Source of the DNA: an uncultured Collinsella sp.
Lineage (GTDB): Bacteria > Actinomycetota > Coriobacteriia > Coriobacteriales > Coriobacteriaceae
Reading direction: 5' to 3'
Assembly (NCBI GenBank): GCA_900547345.1
Contig: URGG01000107.1
Location: 1 to 5,463, forward strand
DNA: 5,463 nt
Positions 1 through 5,449 of the stretch are shown in pieces (position 1 is the first letter of the stretch; every line of letters starts with the position of its first letter). The position numbers and the translations under genes were made by a program. Below the pieces are notes generated by a model. It was not told where the DNA came from and searched no databases. It saw only the letters and a list, made by a program, of their open reading frames with translations.

Positions 1-91
1 CGCCACAACCAGCAAGCACGAGTGACAACGCGCCCGCAGCAAGCGCCGAGGCAAATCCCCGGCGCGTCATCTCAACATCAAACGCACGCAT
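1..91 (-). CDS. Putative Tat-exported lipoprotein, N-terminus only (cut by window edge)
   Basis: Only about the first 30 codons are present; the gene continues beyond base 1. Read from the ATG at 91-89, the peptide has a short N-region, then MTRRGFAS (a twin-arginine motif of the R-R-x-F kind), an Ala/Leu-rich hydrophobic stretch, and the lipobox LAGC at bases 13-5 followed by Gly. This is a bacterial lipoprotein signal peptide with Tat features, so the mature protein should be exported folded and anchored by a lipidated Cys. The ATG at 91 is preferred because GAGGGGG (102-108) lies 10 bases upstream. The in-frame ATG at 70 would start exactly at MTRRGF but has no good ribosome binding site. 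The gene begins 2 bases after the hydrogenase stop codon, so cotranscription is likely. The function cannot be told from the signal peptide; solute-binding proteins and ApbE-like proteins are typical lipoproteins, but neither is supported here. Confidence 0.8.
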   Translation of the reverse strand, partial: MRAFDVEMTRRGFASALAAGALSLVLAGCG

Positions 92-93
92 GG

Positions 94-1905
94 CTAGCAC
101 GCCCCCTCGTTGGGCATCGTCCACGCATGATGGTCGGTATGCAGCAACTCCTCGGCCAGCGGCGAGAGCGGCGCACCCAAGAACTCGCGATAGCATGCCT
201 GAACATCGGGGTTCTCGTGCGAGAAGCGAATGTCCGCAGCGGCGTCCAGGCCCCACAGCACCTGACCGCGCTCGGCTGCCAGCTCGCAGCCGTCGTGAAT
301 GGGCTGACCGCCGCCACCGACGCAGCCGCCCGGGCACGCCATGACCTCGACGAAGTCATAGCTCACACGGCCGTCGCGAATCGCGTCGAGCAGACGTTCA
401 GCGTTGCCCAGCCCGTGTGCCACGGCGACGCGCACCTTGGTACCGTCGATATCGGCGACGGCTTCCTTCCAGCCGTCGAGTCCGCGCACGTCGGTAAAGA
501 AATCGGCATCCGGGTTCTTACCCGTCACCAGGTAATATGCCGAGCGCACAGCAGCTTCCATCACACCGCCCGTGGCGCCAAAGATCACGCCTGCGCCCGT
601 GCCAAAGCCCAGCGGCGTGTCGAGCGGCTCCTCGACCAGCGTGTCCACGCTCACGTGGCTCGCGCGGATCATGCGCACCATCTCGCGCACCGTCAGCGCA
701 ACGTCCACGTCGGGCGTGCCGCCCTCGCCCACCATGCTCGGCAGCGCACACTCGGCCTTCTTGGCCGTGCACGGCATCACGGACACCACGAACAAGCGCT
801 CGGGCTCAACGCCCAGCACCTTGGCGTAGTATGTCTTGGCGATGGCGCCGAACATCTGCTGCGGCGACTTGGACGTGGACAGGCTGTCGACAAACTCCGG
901 ATAGCGCGCCTTCACAAAGCGCACCCAACCCGGGCAGCAGCTCGTAAACATGGGCCAGCCGCGGCTGTCGCCCTCGCCCTTGGCGGCCTTACCCAGGCGC
1001 TCGAGCAGCTCGGAACCCTCCTCCATAATGGTGAGGTCGGCCGAGAAATCGGTGTCGAACACGTACTCAAAGCCAACGCGGCGCAGTGCGCAGGCCAGAC
1101 GCTCGACGGTTGCCTCCTCGCGAGATATGCCGAGCTCCTCGCCCCAGGCGCTGCGCACGGCAGGCGCGATCTGCACCAGCACGATCTTGTCGGGATTAGC
1201 GAGCGCGTCAAACACGGTCTCGGTATCGTCGCGCTCGCGCAGCGCGCCCGTCGGACAATGCGTGATGCACTGGCCGCACGCGACGCAATCGGTCTTGCCG
1301 ATCGGTGCGCGCCCGCGGGTACCCACAGCGGTATGCGTGGCGCGGTTGGTCAGGTCCCAAATCCCTAGGCCCTGCACGCTCTCGCACACCTTGATGCAGC
1401 GCATGCATTTAATGCACTTGTCGTTTTCGCGGATGATGGGGAAATCGAAATCACAACCCTCGCCCGCCAAATGCCTTTGATACGGCAGATAGAAAATGCC
1501 CAGGTCGTTGGCGATGGTCTGCAGGTTGCAGTTGCCGCTGCGCACGCAGCTCGTGCACTGCGAATCGTGCTGGGACAGCAGCAGCTGCACGTTGGTGCGA
1601 CGGGCCTCGCGGGCCTTGGGGCTGTTGGTGTGGACCACCATGCCGTCGAGCACGTAGTTGTTGCAGGCGGCAACCAGCTGGTCGCAGCCCTCAACCTCGA
1701 CCACGCACACGCGGCAGCCACCGATCTCGTTCAGATCGCGCAGATAGCACAGGGTGGGAATCTGGATGCCGACGGACTTGGGCGCATCCAGGATCGTGGT
1801 ATGCTCGGGCACCACGACCTCGCAGTTATCGATAATGAGCCTGACCATGTTGTGCGCTCCGTTTTCGCTGTTGTCGCCGACGGTGGTTTTGTTGAGCTCT
1901 ACCAT
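94..1905 (-). CDS. hydA: [FeFe] hydrogenase catalytic subunit, NuoG-like N-terminus (GltD-linked, group A2-like)
   Basis: Catalyses reversible H2 oxidation/proton reduction in the cytoplasm. With the start at 1905 the protein is 603 residues. Visible in order: a plant-type [2Fe-2S] domain with C53, C64, C67, C81; a His-Cys3 [4Fe-4S] motif H113-x3-C117-x2-C120-x5-C126; two [4Fe-4S] motifs C164/C167/C170/C174 and C207/C210/C213/C217; then the H-cluster domain. All three signatures are intact: TSCCPGW (321-327), MPCTAKKAE (377-385) and EVMACPGGCVGGGGQP (520-535). By analogy with CpI, C324, C379, C524 and C528 are cluster ligands and C323 the proton-relay Cys. The C-terminus (FLGAPLSPLAEELLHT) is the small-subunit-like tail of this family. 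The start at 1905 has a strong ribosome binding site and overlaps the upstream gene by 7 bases. An alternative ATG at 1848 (584 residues, GGAG 8 bases upstream) coincides with where most homologues begin (MVRLIIDN). The product needs HydEFG maturases, not present here. Partner: the GltD-like fusion upstream. Confidence 0.95.
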   Translation of the reverse strand: MVELNKTTVGDNSENGAHNMVRLIIDNCEVVVPEHTTILDAPKSVGIQIPTLCYLRDLNEIGGCRVCVVEVEGCDQLVAACNNYVLDGMVVHTNSPKAREARRTNVQLLLSQHDSQCTSCVRSGNCNLQTIANDLGIFYLPYQRHLAGEGCDFDFPIIRENDKCIKCMRCIKVCESVQGLGIWDLTNRATHTAVGTRGRAPIGKTDCVACGQCITHCPTGALRERDDTETVFDALANPDKIVLVQIAPAVRSAWGEELGISREEATVERLACALRRVGFEYVFDTDFSADLTIMEEGSELLERLGKAAKGEGDSRGWPMFTSCCPGWVRFVKARYPEFVDSLSTSKSPQQMFGAIAKTYYAKVLGVEPERLFVVSVMPCTAKKAECALPSMVGEGGTPDVDVALTVREMVRMIRASHVSVDTLVEEPLDTPLGFGTGAGVIFGATGGVMEAAVRSAYYLVTGKNPDADFFTDVRGLDGWKEAVADIDGTKVRVAVAHGLGNAERLLDAIRDGRVSYDFVEVMACPGGCVGGGGQPIHDGCELAAERGQVLWGLDAAADIRFSHENPDVQACYREFLGAPLSPLAEELLHTDHHAWTMPNEGAC

Positions 1906-3731
1906 TCCAGGTTCCTCCCTCCGCGGAACGCGCCAAAGCCAAAGTGGTCGCAACGCAGGCAGCGGCTTGCCTCCTGGCGCGCCTCCTCCTCGGTAAGGCC
2001 CTGCTCGACCAGATTCCAATCGTGAATACGCTCGCCGGCCTCGCGCTCACCCAGCTCGCAGCGGCCGCACTCGTGCTTGCCCTTAAACTGGACGGTCGGC
2101 AGCTCCACGTCGAGCTTGATCTTGTGGTCGAAGCCCAGATAGCGGTCGATGTTTGCCGAAGCCACGCGGCCGGCGTTGATGGCACGGATGACGGTGGCGG
2201 GACCGGTCTGGCAGTCGCCGCCGCTAAAGAGGCCATCGAAGTTGGGCACGGCGCCGTCCGAATCGGTAACGACGCGACCCCACTTACAGGCGATGCCCAT
2301 GTCCTCAAACGGCTTGGAATCGATGTCCTGGCCAATGGCCACAAACACGCGCTCGCAGGGAATGACGCGCTCGGGCGTGGCTGCGGCACGCGGGGCCGGA
2401 CGCCCACGACGGGGCTCGCCGATAATCTGCGGCTGCACGCGCAGGCCGCTCACGTGACCCTCCTCGCCCGTCTCGATAGCGAGCGGGGCCGTGAGCTCCA
2501 GAACCTCGCAGCCCTCGGCCTGGGCGCCGGCAATCTCGGCATCCTGGGCCGTCATATCGCAGATGCGACGGCGGTAGACGATGCTTACCTTTTCGGCACC
2601 GCAGCGCACGGCGGAGCGTGCCACGTCCATGGCAACGTTGCCGCCGCCGATGACGCACACGCGCTGGCCGCTCAGGTCGGGCAGCTCGTCATCGCCGATG
2701 GCGCGCAGCATCTTGACGGCCGATTCCACGCCGGGCGCCTCTTCACCCGGAAGGCCGAGCTTCTTGTCACTGTGGGCACCGATGGCCAGGTAGACGGCAT
2801 CGAACTCGTCGCGCAGACGGGCGAGCTCCTCGCCGCTCACGGAGTGGTCGAGCTCCACGTCGATGCCGGCGCTCAAGATCCAGTCGATCTCGGCCTGCAG
2901 GCGCTCGCGCGGCAGACGATAGCTGGGGATGCCGTAGCGCAGCATGCCGCCCAAGTGGTGGCGCTGCTCAAAAATGGTCACCTTGTGGCCCATCACGGCC
3001 AGGTAGTAGGCACAGGAAAGGCCGGCCGGGCCGCCGCCGATCACGGCGACGCGCTTACCGGTGTTGTCCACTACATGTGGCTTGTGGTCGTTGAGGTCGC
3101 TATGCTCAACGGCAAAACGCTTGAGGGCGAGGATGTTCATGGGGTCGTCGACCATGCCACGGCGGCAATGCATCTCGCAGGGATGCTCGCACACCAGGCC
3201 ACAGACGAGCGGTAGCGGGTTGTTCTTGCGGATGACCTTGACGGCGTCGGCATAACGGCCTGCCTCGACGAGCGAGATGTAACCAGGAATGTCGACGTGC
3301 GCCGGGCAGCCCGAGACACACGGGACGCGAGCCTCGCGGTCAAAGCCGCAGGAGTGCTCGCGGATGTGGTGCTCAAAATCGTCGCGGAAGCCGCGAATGG
3401 CCGTGAGTGCCATGGCGCCAGCTTCGTAGCCGATGGCGCAGTCGCTCGAAAGGTAGATGGTGCGGGCCGTGCGCTCAATCAAGTTGAGCGTGGACTCGTC
3501 GGCGCGGCCCTCGAGCACATCGGCGAGCAGGTCGCTCAGCGCGCTCAGGCCCACGCGGCAGGGCGTGCACTTGCCGCAGCTCTGGGTGGAGCACAGGTTG
3601 ACGAGCGCCGCCGTAAACTCGACGGGGCACGGGGCGAGTGAACTCACCGCCAGACGACGTCCGAGTGCATCGTGCAGGTCGTCCATGACGGCCTGAGCGT
3701 GGCTGCGTTCCATTACGTGCAGTCGAGCCAT
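1899..3731 (-). CDS. NuoF C-terminal-like / GltD-like fusion: FAD-dependent NAD(P)H oxidoreductase partner of the hydrogenase
   Basis: A 610-residue fusion. Residues about 1-125 resemble only the C-terminal cluster domain of NuoF: SCGKCTPCRVG gives C52, C55, C58, with C98 in SSDCAIG as fourth [4Fe-4S] ligand, followed by a FRDDFEHHI segment as in NuoF. The NuoF FMN/NADH domain is absent. Residues about 126-215 are the GltD/DPYD iron-sulfur domain (C138, C142, then C177, C181, C185, C189; possibly C128). An FAD Rossmann motif VIGGGPAGL is at 230-238, a second dinucleotide motif VIGGGNVAMDVA at 360-371 followed by YRRR (386-389), as in NAD(P)H-binding GltD proteins, and a late FAD contact SGGDCQTGPA at 503-512. 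The tail carries two further CxxC pairs (C555/C558, C591/C594). Likely role: NAD(P)H-linked flavin module passing electrons to or from HydA. The ATG at 3731 has GAGGGG 5 bases upstream; a GTG at 3746 is possible but less likely. First gene of the operon, overlapping hydA. Exact nucleotide preference is inferred, not shown. Confidence 0.9.
   Translation of the reverse strand: MARLHVMERSHAQAVMDDLHDALGRRLAVSSLAPCPVEFTAALVNLCSTQSCGKCTPCRVGLSALSDLLADVLEGRADESTLNLIERTARTIYLSSDCAIGYEAGAMALTAIRGFRDDFEHHIREHSCGFDREARVPCVSGCPAHVDIPGYISLVEAGRYADAVKVIRKNNPLPLVCGLVCEHPCEMHCRRGMVDDPMNILALKRFAVEHSDLNDHKPHVVDNTGKRVAVIGGGPAGLSCAYYLAVMGHKVTIFEQRHHLGGMLRYGIPSYRLPRERLQAEIDWILSAGIDVELDHSVSGEELARLRDEFDAVYLAIGAHSDKKLGLPGEEAPGVESAVKMLRAIGDDELPDLSGQRVCVIGGGNVAMDVARSAVRCGAEKVSIVYRRRICDMTAQDAEIAGAQAEGCEVLELTAPLAIETGEEGHVSGLRVQPQIIGEPRRGRPAPRAAATPERVIPCERVFVAIGQDIDSKPFEDMGIACKWGRVVTDSDGAVPNFDGLFSGGDCQTGPATVIRAINAGRVASANIDRYLGFDHKIKLDVELPTVQFKGKHECGRCELGEREAGERIHDWNLVEQGLTEEEARQEASRCLRCDHFGFGAFRGGRNLEW
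1912..1922 (-). promoter_or_regulatory. Strong ribosome binding site for hydA, inside the upstream coding sequence
   Basis: On the minus strand GGAGGGAGGAA ends 6 bases before the ATG at 1905. It is encoded by the Gly-Gly-Arg-Asn codons near the end of the GltD-like gene, whose stop codon overlaps the hydA start (ATGGTAG). This favours the 1905 start and points to translational coupling of the two subunits. Confidence 0.7.
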
Positions 3732-3752
3732 AAGATCCCCTCTCACATGGCA

Positions 3753-3772
3753 GCCCGGAGGCGAGGCCGGGC
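3753..3772 (-). other. GC-rich hairpin in the leader just upstream of the hydrogenase operon
   Basis: A perfect 6-bp inverted repeat (GCCCGG / CCGGGC) with an 8-base loop, ending 21 bases before the ATG at 3731 and close to its ribosome binding site (3737-3742). Its position could influence translation initiation. It has no T-run, so it is not an intrinsic terminator. The structure is visible; a regulatory role is inference. Confidence 0.4.
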
Positions 3773-3795
3773 GAAATTGCTACACGCACAACACT

Positions 3796-3816
3796 GACCT
3801 AAAAAGTTGTTAGGTC
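3796..3816 (-). other. Hairpin in the operon leader
   Basis: A perfect 7-bp inverted repeat (GACCTAA / TTAGGTC) with a 7-base loop, between the proposed promoter and the first gene of the hydrogenase operon, about 65-85 bases before the start codon. It could be a leader RNA structure or a protein-binding site. No function can be assigned. Confidence 0.4.
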
Positions 3817-3835
3817 TCCACGCAGTTCGGCAGGC

Positions 3836-3863
3836 GGTATAAAATGTCACCCTCAGCGGTGAA
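3836..3863 (-). promoter_or_regulatory. Candidate promoter of the hydrogenase operon
   Basis: On the minus strand a TTCACC (3863-3858) and a TATACC (3841-3836), 16 bases apart, resemble weak -35 and -10 boxes. They sit in the AT-rich part of the gap, and would give a leader of about 100 bases containing the two hairpins. A 5-bp inverted repeat, TCACC/GGTGA with a 6-base spacer (3847-3862), overlaps the -35 box and could be an operator. The match to consensus is modest, and other AT-rich stretches at 3880-3930 could serve instead. Confidence 0.3.
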
Positions 3864-3961
3864 ATAGAACATTACCGCAGATAAATGCCATATTTGATAA
3901 AACGCGTTACCAAATTGCAATATTCAATGTGAAAAAGAGCGCCTTACTATTTTTCCTTTTT

Positions 3962-4023
3962 GATCCGTTTTCCTCCGTCCCCTTCGGATCACATGATCCC
4001 TTGGGAACGGAGGAAAACGGATC
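3962..4023. repeat. 62-bp near-perfect palindrome between the EFR1-type gene and the hydrogenase operon
   Basis: The outer arms (3962-3978 and 4007-4023) are a perfect 17-bp inverted repeat beginning GATCCGTTTTCC. The inner part also pairs (3980-3982 with 4003-4005, and GGATCA/TGATCC at 3986-3999), so about 26 of 31 positions pair around a centre at 3992/3993. A T-run (4025-4029) follows on the plus strand, while on the minus strand the following bases are A-rich. It therefore looks like an intrinsic terminator only for plus-strand transcripts, yet no plus-strand gene is visible. It may still help stop read-through from the EFR1-type gene, or be a dispersed palindromic repeat unit. Confidence 0.7.
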
Positions 4024-4027
4024 GTTT

Positions 4028-4060
4028 TTGGTGCAAAAGGGCCAGGTTTGTTTGCACCAA
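4028..4060. repeat. 10-bp inverted repeat just downstream of the EFR1-type gene
   Basis: TTGGTGCAAA (4028-4037) and TTTGCACCAA (4051-4060) form a perfect inverted repeat with a 13-base loop, 11 bases past the stop codon at 4072. In the direction of the gene the stem is followed by A residues, not T, so it is not a canonical intrinsic terminator. It is immediately next to the 62-bp palindrome, and the two may act together as the 3' end of the transcript. Confidence 0.5.
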
Positions 4061-4071
4061 TCTCACTTGCG

Positions 4072-4833
4072 CTAGATGAAGAGCTCGCATTCCTTCCGCG
4101 CGACGCAAACCTTGCTCAGCATCTGGGAAACAGCGGATAGTTTGTTGGAATCAAGCTTGCGAGCACCTCGCGGACATACGGCGATGCAGCGCATGCAGGA
4201 GATGCACGCCTCGCCAGCTGCTCGTTTGGGGTCACTCTTGTCGATAGCGCAAACGGGGCACGCCGCGGCGCATGCACCGCAGGAGACACAATCCTCTGTT
4301 GCCTCGGGTGCCATGCGGTGACCTCCGGCTTGTTTATAAGGACGATTGCCGGGGATAGAGGGCCCGGACGCATCCTCAGCCAACAGCTTTTGCTGAATTT
4401 GCTGCGCAAACTCTGCGAGCTGCGCCGCATCCTGCGCATCCGGTCGCCCAGCAGCAAACTGACGAGCAACGGAATGCTCAGCAATAGCAGAAACCGCTGC
4501 AACAACCCTAAATACGGCGCGCTTCGCAACGTCCTCCAGCTCTACGAGCGTGTCCTCAAACGCGCGGTTTCCGTATACGCAAACCAAAACAGCCCGAGCC
4601 CCGTTGCCGCGCACCATGCCCAACCGGTCAGCCACCACAGCCGGGATTCTACCGGCATACGCCGGCACAGAGATTACGGCCACGTCGTCCTCAGTCATCG
4701 AGACAGCGCTGAAATCTAGCCCGCTATCGGCCAGATCGACGGTAACGGTATTCTTGCCCAGCGCCCCGGCCACAAGGCCAGACACCTTCCGCGTTCCACC
4801 CGTCGGACTAAACACAATTTCGAATACGCTCAT
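4072..4833 (-). CDS. EFR1-type flavodoxin/2[4Fe-4S] ferredoxin fusion protein
   Basis: A 253-residue soluble electron-transfer protein. The N-terminal half is flavodoxin-like: the phosphate-binding loop SPTGGTRKV (9-17) follows the first strand, VPAYAGRIP (56-64) and VYGNRAFEDTL (87-97) are the expected later FMN-site loops. The C-terminal part has two ferredoxin motifs, C182/C185/C188/C192-Pro and C210/C213/C216/C220-Pro. The order and length fit the EFR1 family of ferredoxins common in gut anaerobes. No signal peptide or membrane segment is seen, so it is cytosolic. The ATG at 4833 is chosen because GGGGAGGG (4841-4848) lies 7 bases upstream and the flavodoxin strand starts at once; a TTG at 4860 is less likely. 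It is separated from the hydrogenase operon by about 340 bases with a likely promoter, so it is probably a separate transcript. Its redox partner is unknown; the nearby hydrogenase is only a neighbour by position. Confidence 0.9.
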   Translation of the reverse strand: MSVFEIVFSPTGGTRKVSGLVAGALGKNTVTVDLADSGLDFSAVSMTEDDVAVISVPAYAGRIPAVVADRLGMVRGNGARAVLVCVYGNRAFEDTLVELEDVAKRAVFRVVAAVSAIAEHSVARQFAAGRPDAQDAAQLAEFAQQIQQKLLAEDASGPSIPGNRPYKQAGGHRMAPEATEDCVSCGACAAACPVCAIDKSDPKRAAGEACISCMRCIAVCPRGARKLDSNKLSAVSQMLSKVCVARKECELFI

Positions 4834-4889
4834 CGAGGCACCCTCCCCTACGCCTGGCAACGCGTCAAGCCGCTTTCACATCCAGCCAG

Positions 4890-4895
4890 AGTATA
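4890..4895 (-). promoter_or_regulatory. Candidate -10 box of the EFR1-type gene
   Basis: On the minus strand TATACT (5 of 6 matches to TATAAT) lies 57 bases before the ATG at 4833. No good -35 box sits at the usual distance; instead that region is occupied by the edge of a perfect palindrome (4916-4927). That arrangement would fit an activator-dependent promoter or a repressed one. A second possibility is the TATACA at about 4972-4977. Confidence 0.35.
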
Positions 4896-4915
4896 CGGCG
4901 CATGGGCTCCCCGTT

Positions 4916-4927
4916 TTGGTGCACCAA
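4916..4927. promoter_or_regulatory. 12-bp perfect palindrome, candidate operator upstream of the EFR1-type gene
   Basis: TTGGTGCACCAA is fully self-complementary and lies about 38 bases upstream of the start site predicted from the TATACT box. Its half-site TTGGTGCA recurs in both arms of the inverted repeat downstream of the same gene (4028-4060). Binding by a dimeric regulator is plausible but not shown. Confidence 0.4.
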
Positions 4928-5043
4928 GCACCCCAATGCACCCACCCTACGCTGTCTGCCTCTTCGTTTTGTATAAATTACGGTACAGATTGCATATACT
5001 TACTGGATACCGCCGCGTTCTCCTGAGGTACCCCATCCCGGCA

Positions 5044-5277
5044 CGTGCAAAAAACGGAGTATTCTGCAACGTGACCGCGCCAGCACCGCCGCGGGTGGGC
5101 AAAACTGTAGGGCGCCGTATCATTCTAAGTCCCGACATGGCGAGAATGACGCGCCCCTGCTCCGGAAAACGGCGAAATCTGACTCGGAACGCTCGCTAGG
5201 GATATCCGAAGGCCACCGTTGGCGACGTCGAATCATATGCAGACAACTCGAACTGCAGAATACTCCAAAAATGCACG
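5044..5277. repeat. Inverted repeat pair about 200 bases apart, possible small mobile or repeat element
   Basis: The left copy (5044-5068) reads CGTGCA, 6 bases, GGAGTATTCTGCA. The right copy (5254-5277), on the opposite strand, reads CGTGCA, 5 bases, GGAGTATTCTGCA. That is 19 identical positions with an A/T-rich spacer in each. The enclosed 185 bases have no convincing gene but include a hairpin (5110-5156). The layout resembles a miniature element with terminal inverted repeats, or two copies of a dispersed short repeat. No target-site duplication was recognised. Confidence 0.5.
5110..5156. other. Two-part hairpin inside the repeat-flanked region
   Basis: GGGCGC (5110-5115) pairs with GCGCCC (5151-5156), and TCATTCT (5120-5126) pairs with AGAATGA (5143-5149), with a small asymmetric bulge between the stems and a 16-base loop. 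There is no following T-run on either strand. It could be part of a repeat element or of a structured RNA; nothing more can be said. Confidence 0.4.
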
Positions 5278-5380
5278 GCGCACCCCATGGGACCCATTGC
5301 TGCATGGCAGAAAATAGGTCCTCGGCATCCCCCAGATGCATTCCCGAGAACATCACGTTTGAATTAGCGATGGACACGGC

Positions 5381-5417
5381 AAACAAAAGGGCCCGAGCGT
5401 TGTTTGCTCGGGCCCTT
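5381..5417 (-). terminator. Intrinsic (Rho-independent) terminator of the gene entering from the right
   Basis: A perfect 12-bp stem, AAGGGCCCGAGC (5387-5398) with GCTCGGGCCCTT (5406-5417), and a 7-base loop. On the minus strand the stem is followed by TTTTGTTT (5388-5381). It sits 32 bases past the stop codon at 5450, as expected for a terminator of a leftward gene. On the plus strand there is no T-run, so it acts in one direction. Confidence 0.9.
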
Positions 5418-5449
5418 AGCTTGTCTCACGCTAGCGCGCGATGCGCATC

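Larger units (their letters stand above)
4861..5380. other. Gene-free region of about 520 bases
   Basis: No open reading frame here has a convincing ribosome binding site, recognisable domain or codon pattern, and no tRNA-like T-loop sequence was found. What it holds is the inverted repeat pair, the internal hairpin, and the likely promoter and palindrome of the EFR1-type gene. The length is generous for a simple promoter region. Confidence 0.6.

Noticed and set aside
22..1368. Long plus-strand open reading frame (448 codons) opposite the hydrogenase gene
   Set aside because: It is antisense to a protein with all hydrogenase signatures intact, has no recognisable domain, and its His/Arg/Ala-rich composition is typical of the reverse strand of GC-rich coding DNA.
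1944..3215. Long plus-strand open reading frame (423 codons) opposite the GltD-like gene
   Set aside because: A shadow of a well-supported gene; no domain, low-complexity Ala/Leu/His composition, no ribosome binding site of note.
3841..3930. A Rex or FNR operator upstream of the hydrogenase operon
   Set aside because: Such regulators often control hydrogenases, and AT-rich words such as ATTGCAAT occur here, but no stretch matches the Rex TTGTGA-N6-TCACAA or FNR TTGAT-N4-ATCAA pattern well enough to name.
4550..5026. Plus-strand open reading frame of 158 codons crossing the start of the EFR1-type gene
   Set aside because: Its first half is antisense to the EFR1-type gene and the rest lies in the AT-richer promoter region; it shows no domain.
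5287..5297. Short palindrome ATGGGACCCAT
   Set aside because: Only 5-bp arms around one central base; expected by chance at this length and not placed at a promoter.
4861..5380. tRNA gene or CRISPR array in the gene-free stretch
   Set aside because: No GGTTCRA-type T-loop, cloverleaf-like pairing or regularly spaced direct repeats were found on either strand.
5120..5386. Minus-strand open reading frame of 88 codons in the gene-free region
   Set aside because: It needs a TTG start inside the T-run of the terminator, has no ribosome binding site, overlaps the inverted repeat, and has no recognisable features.
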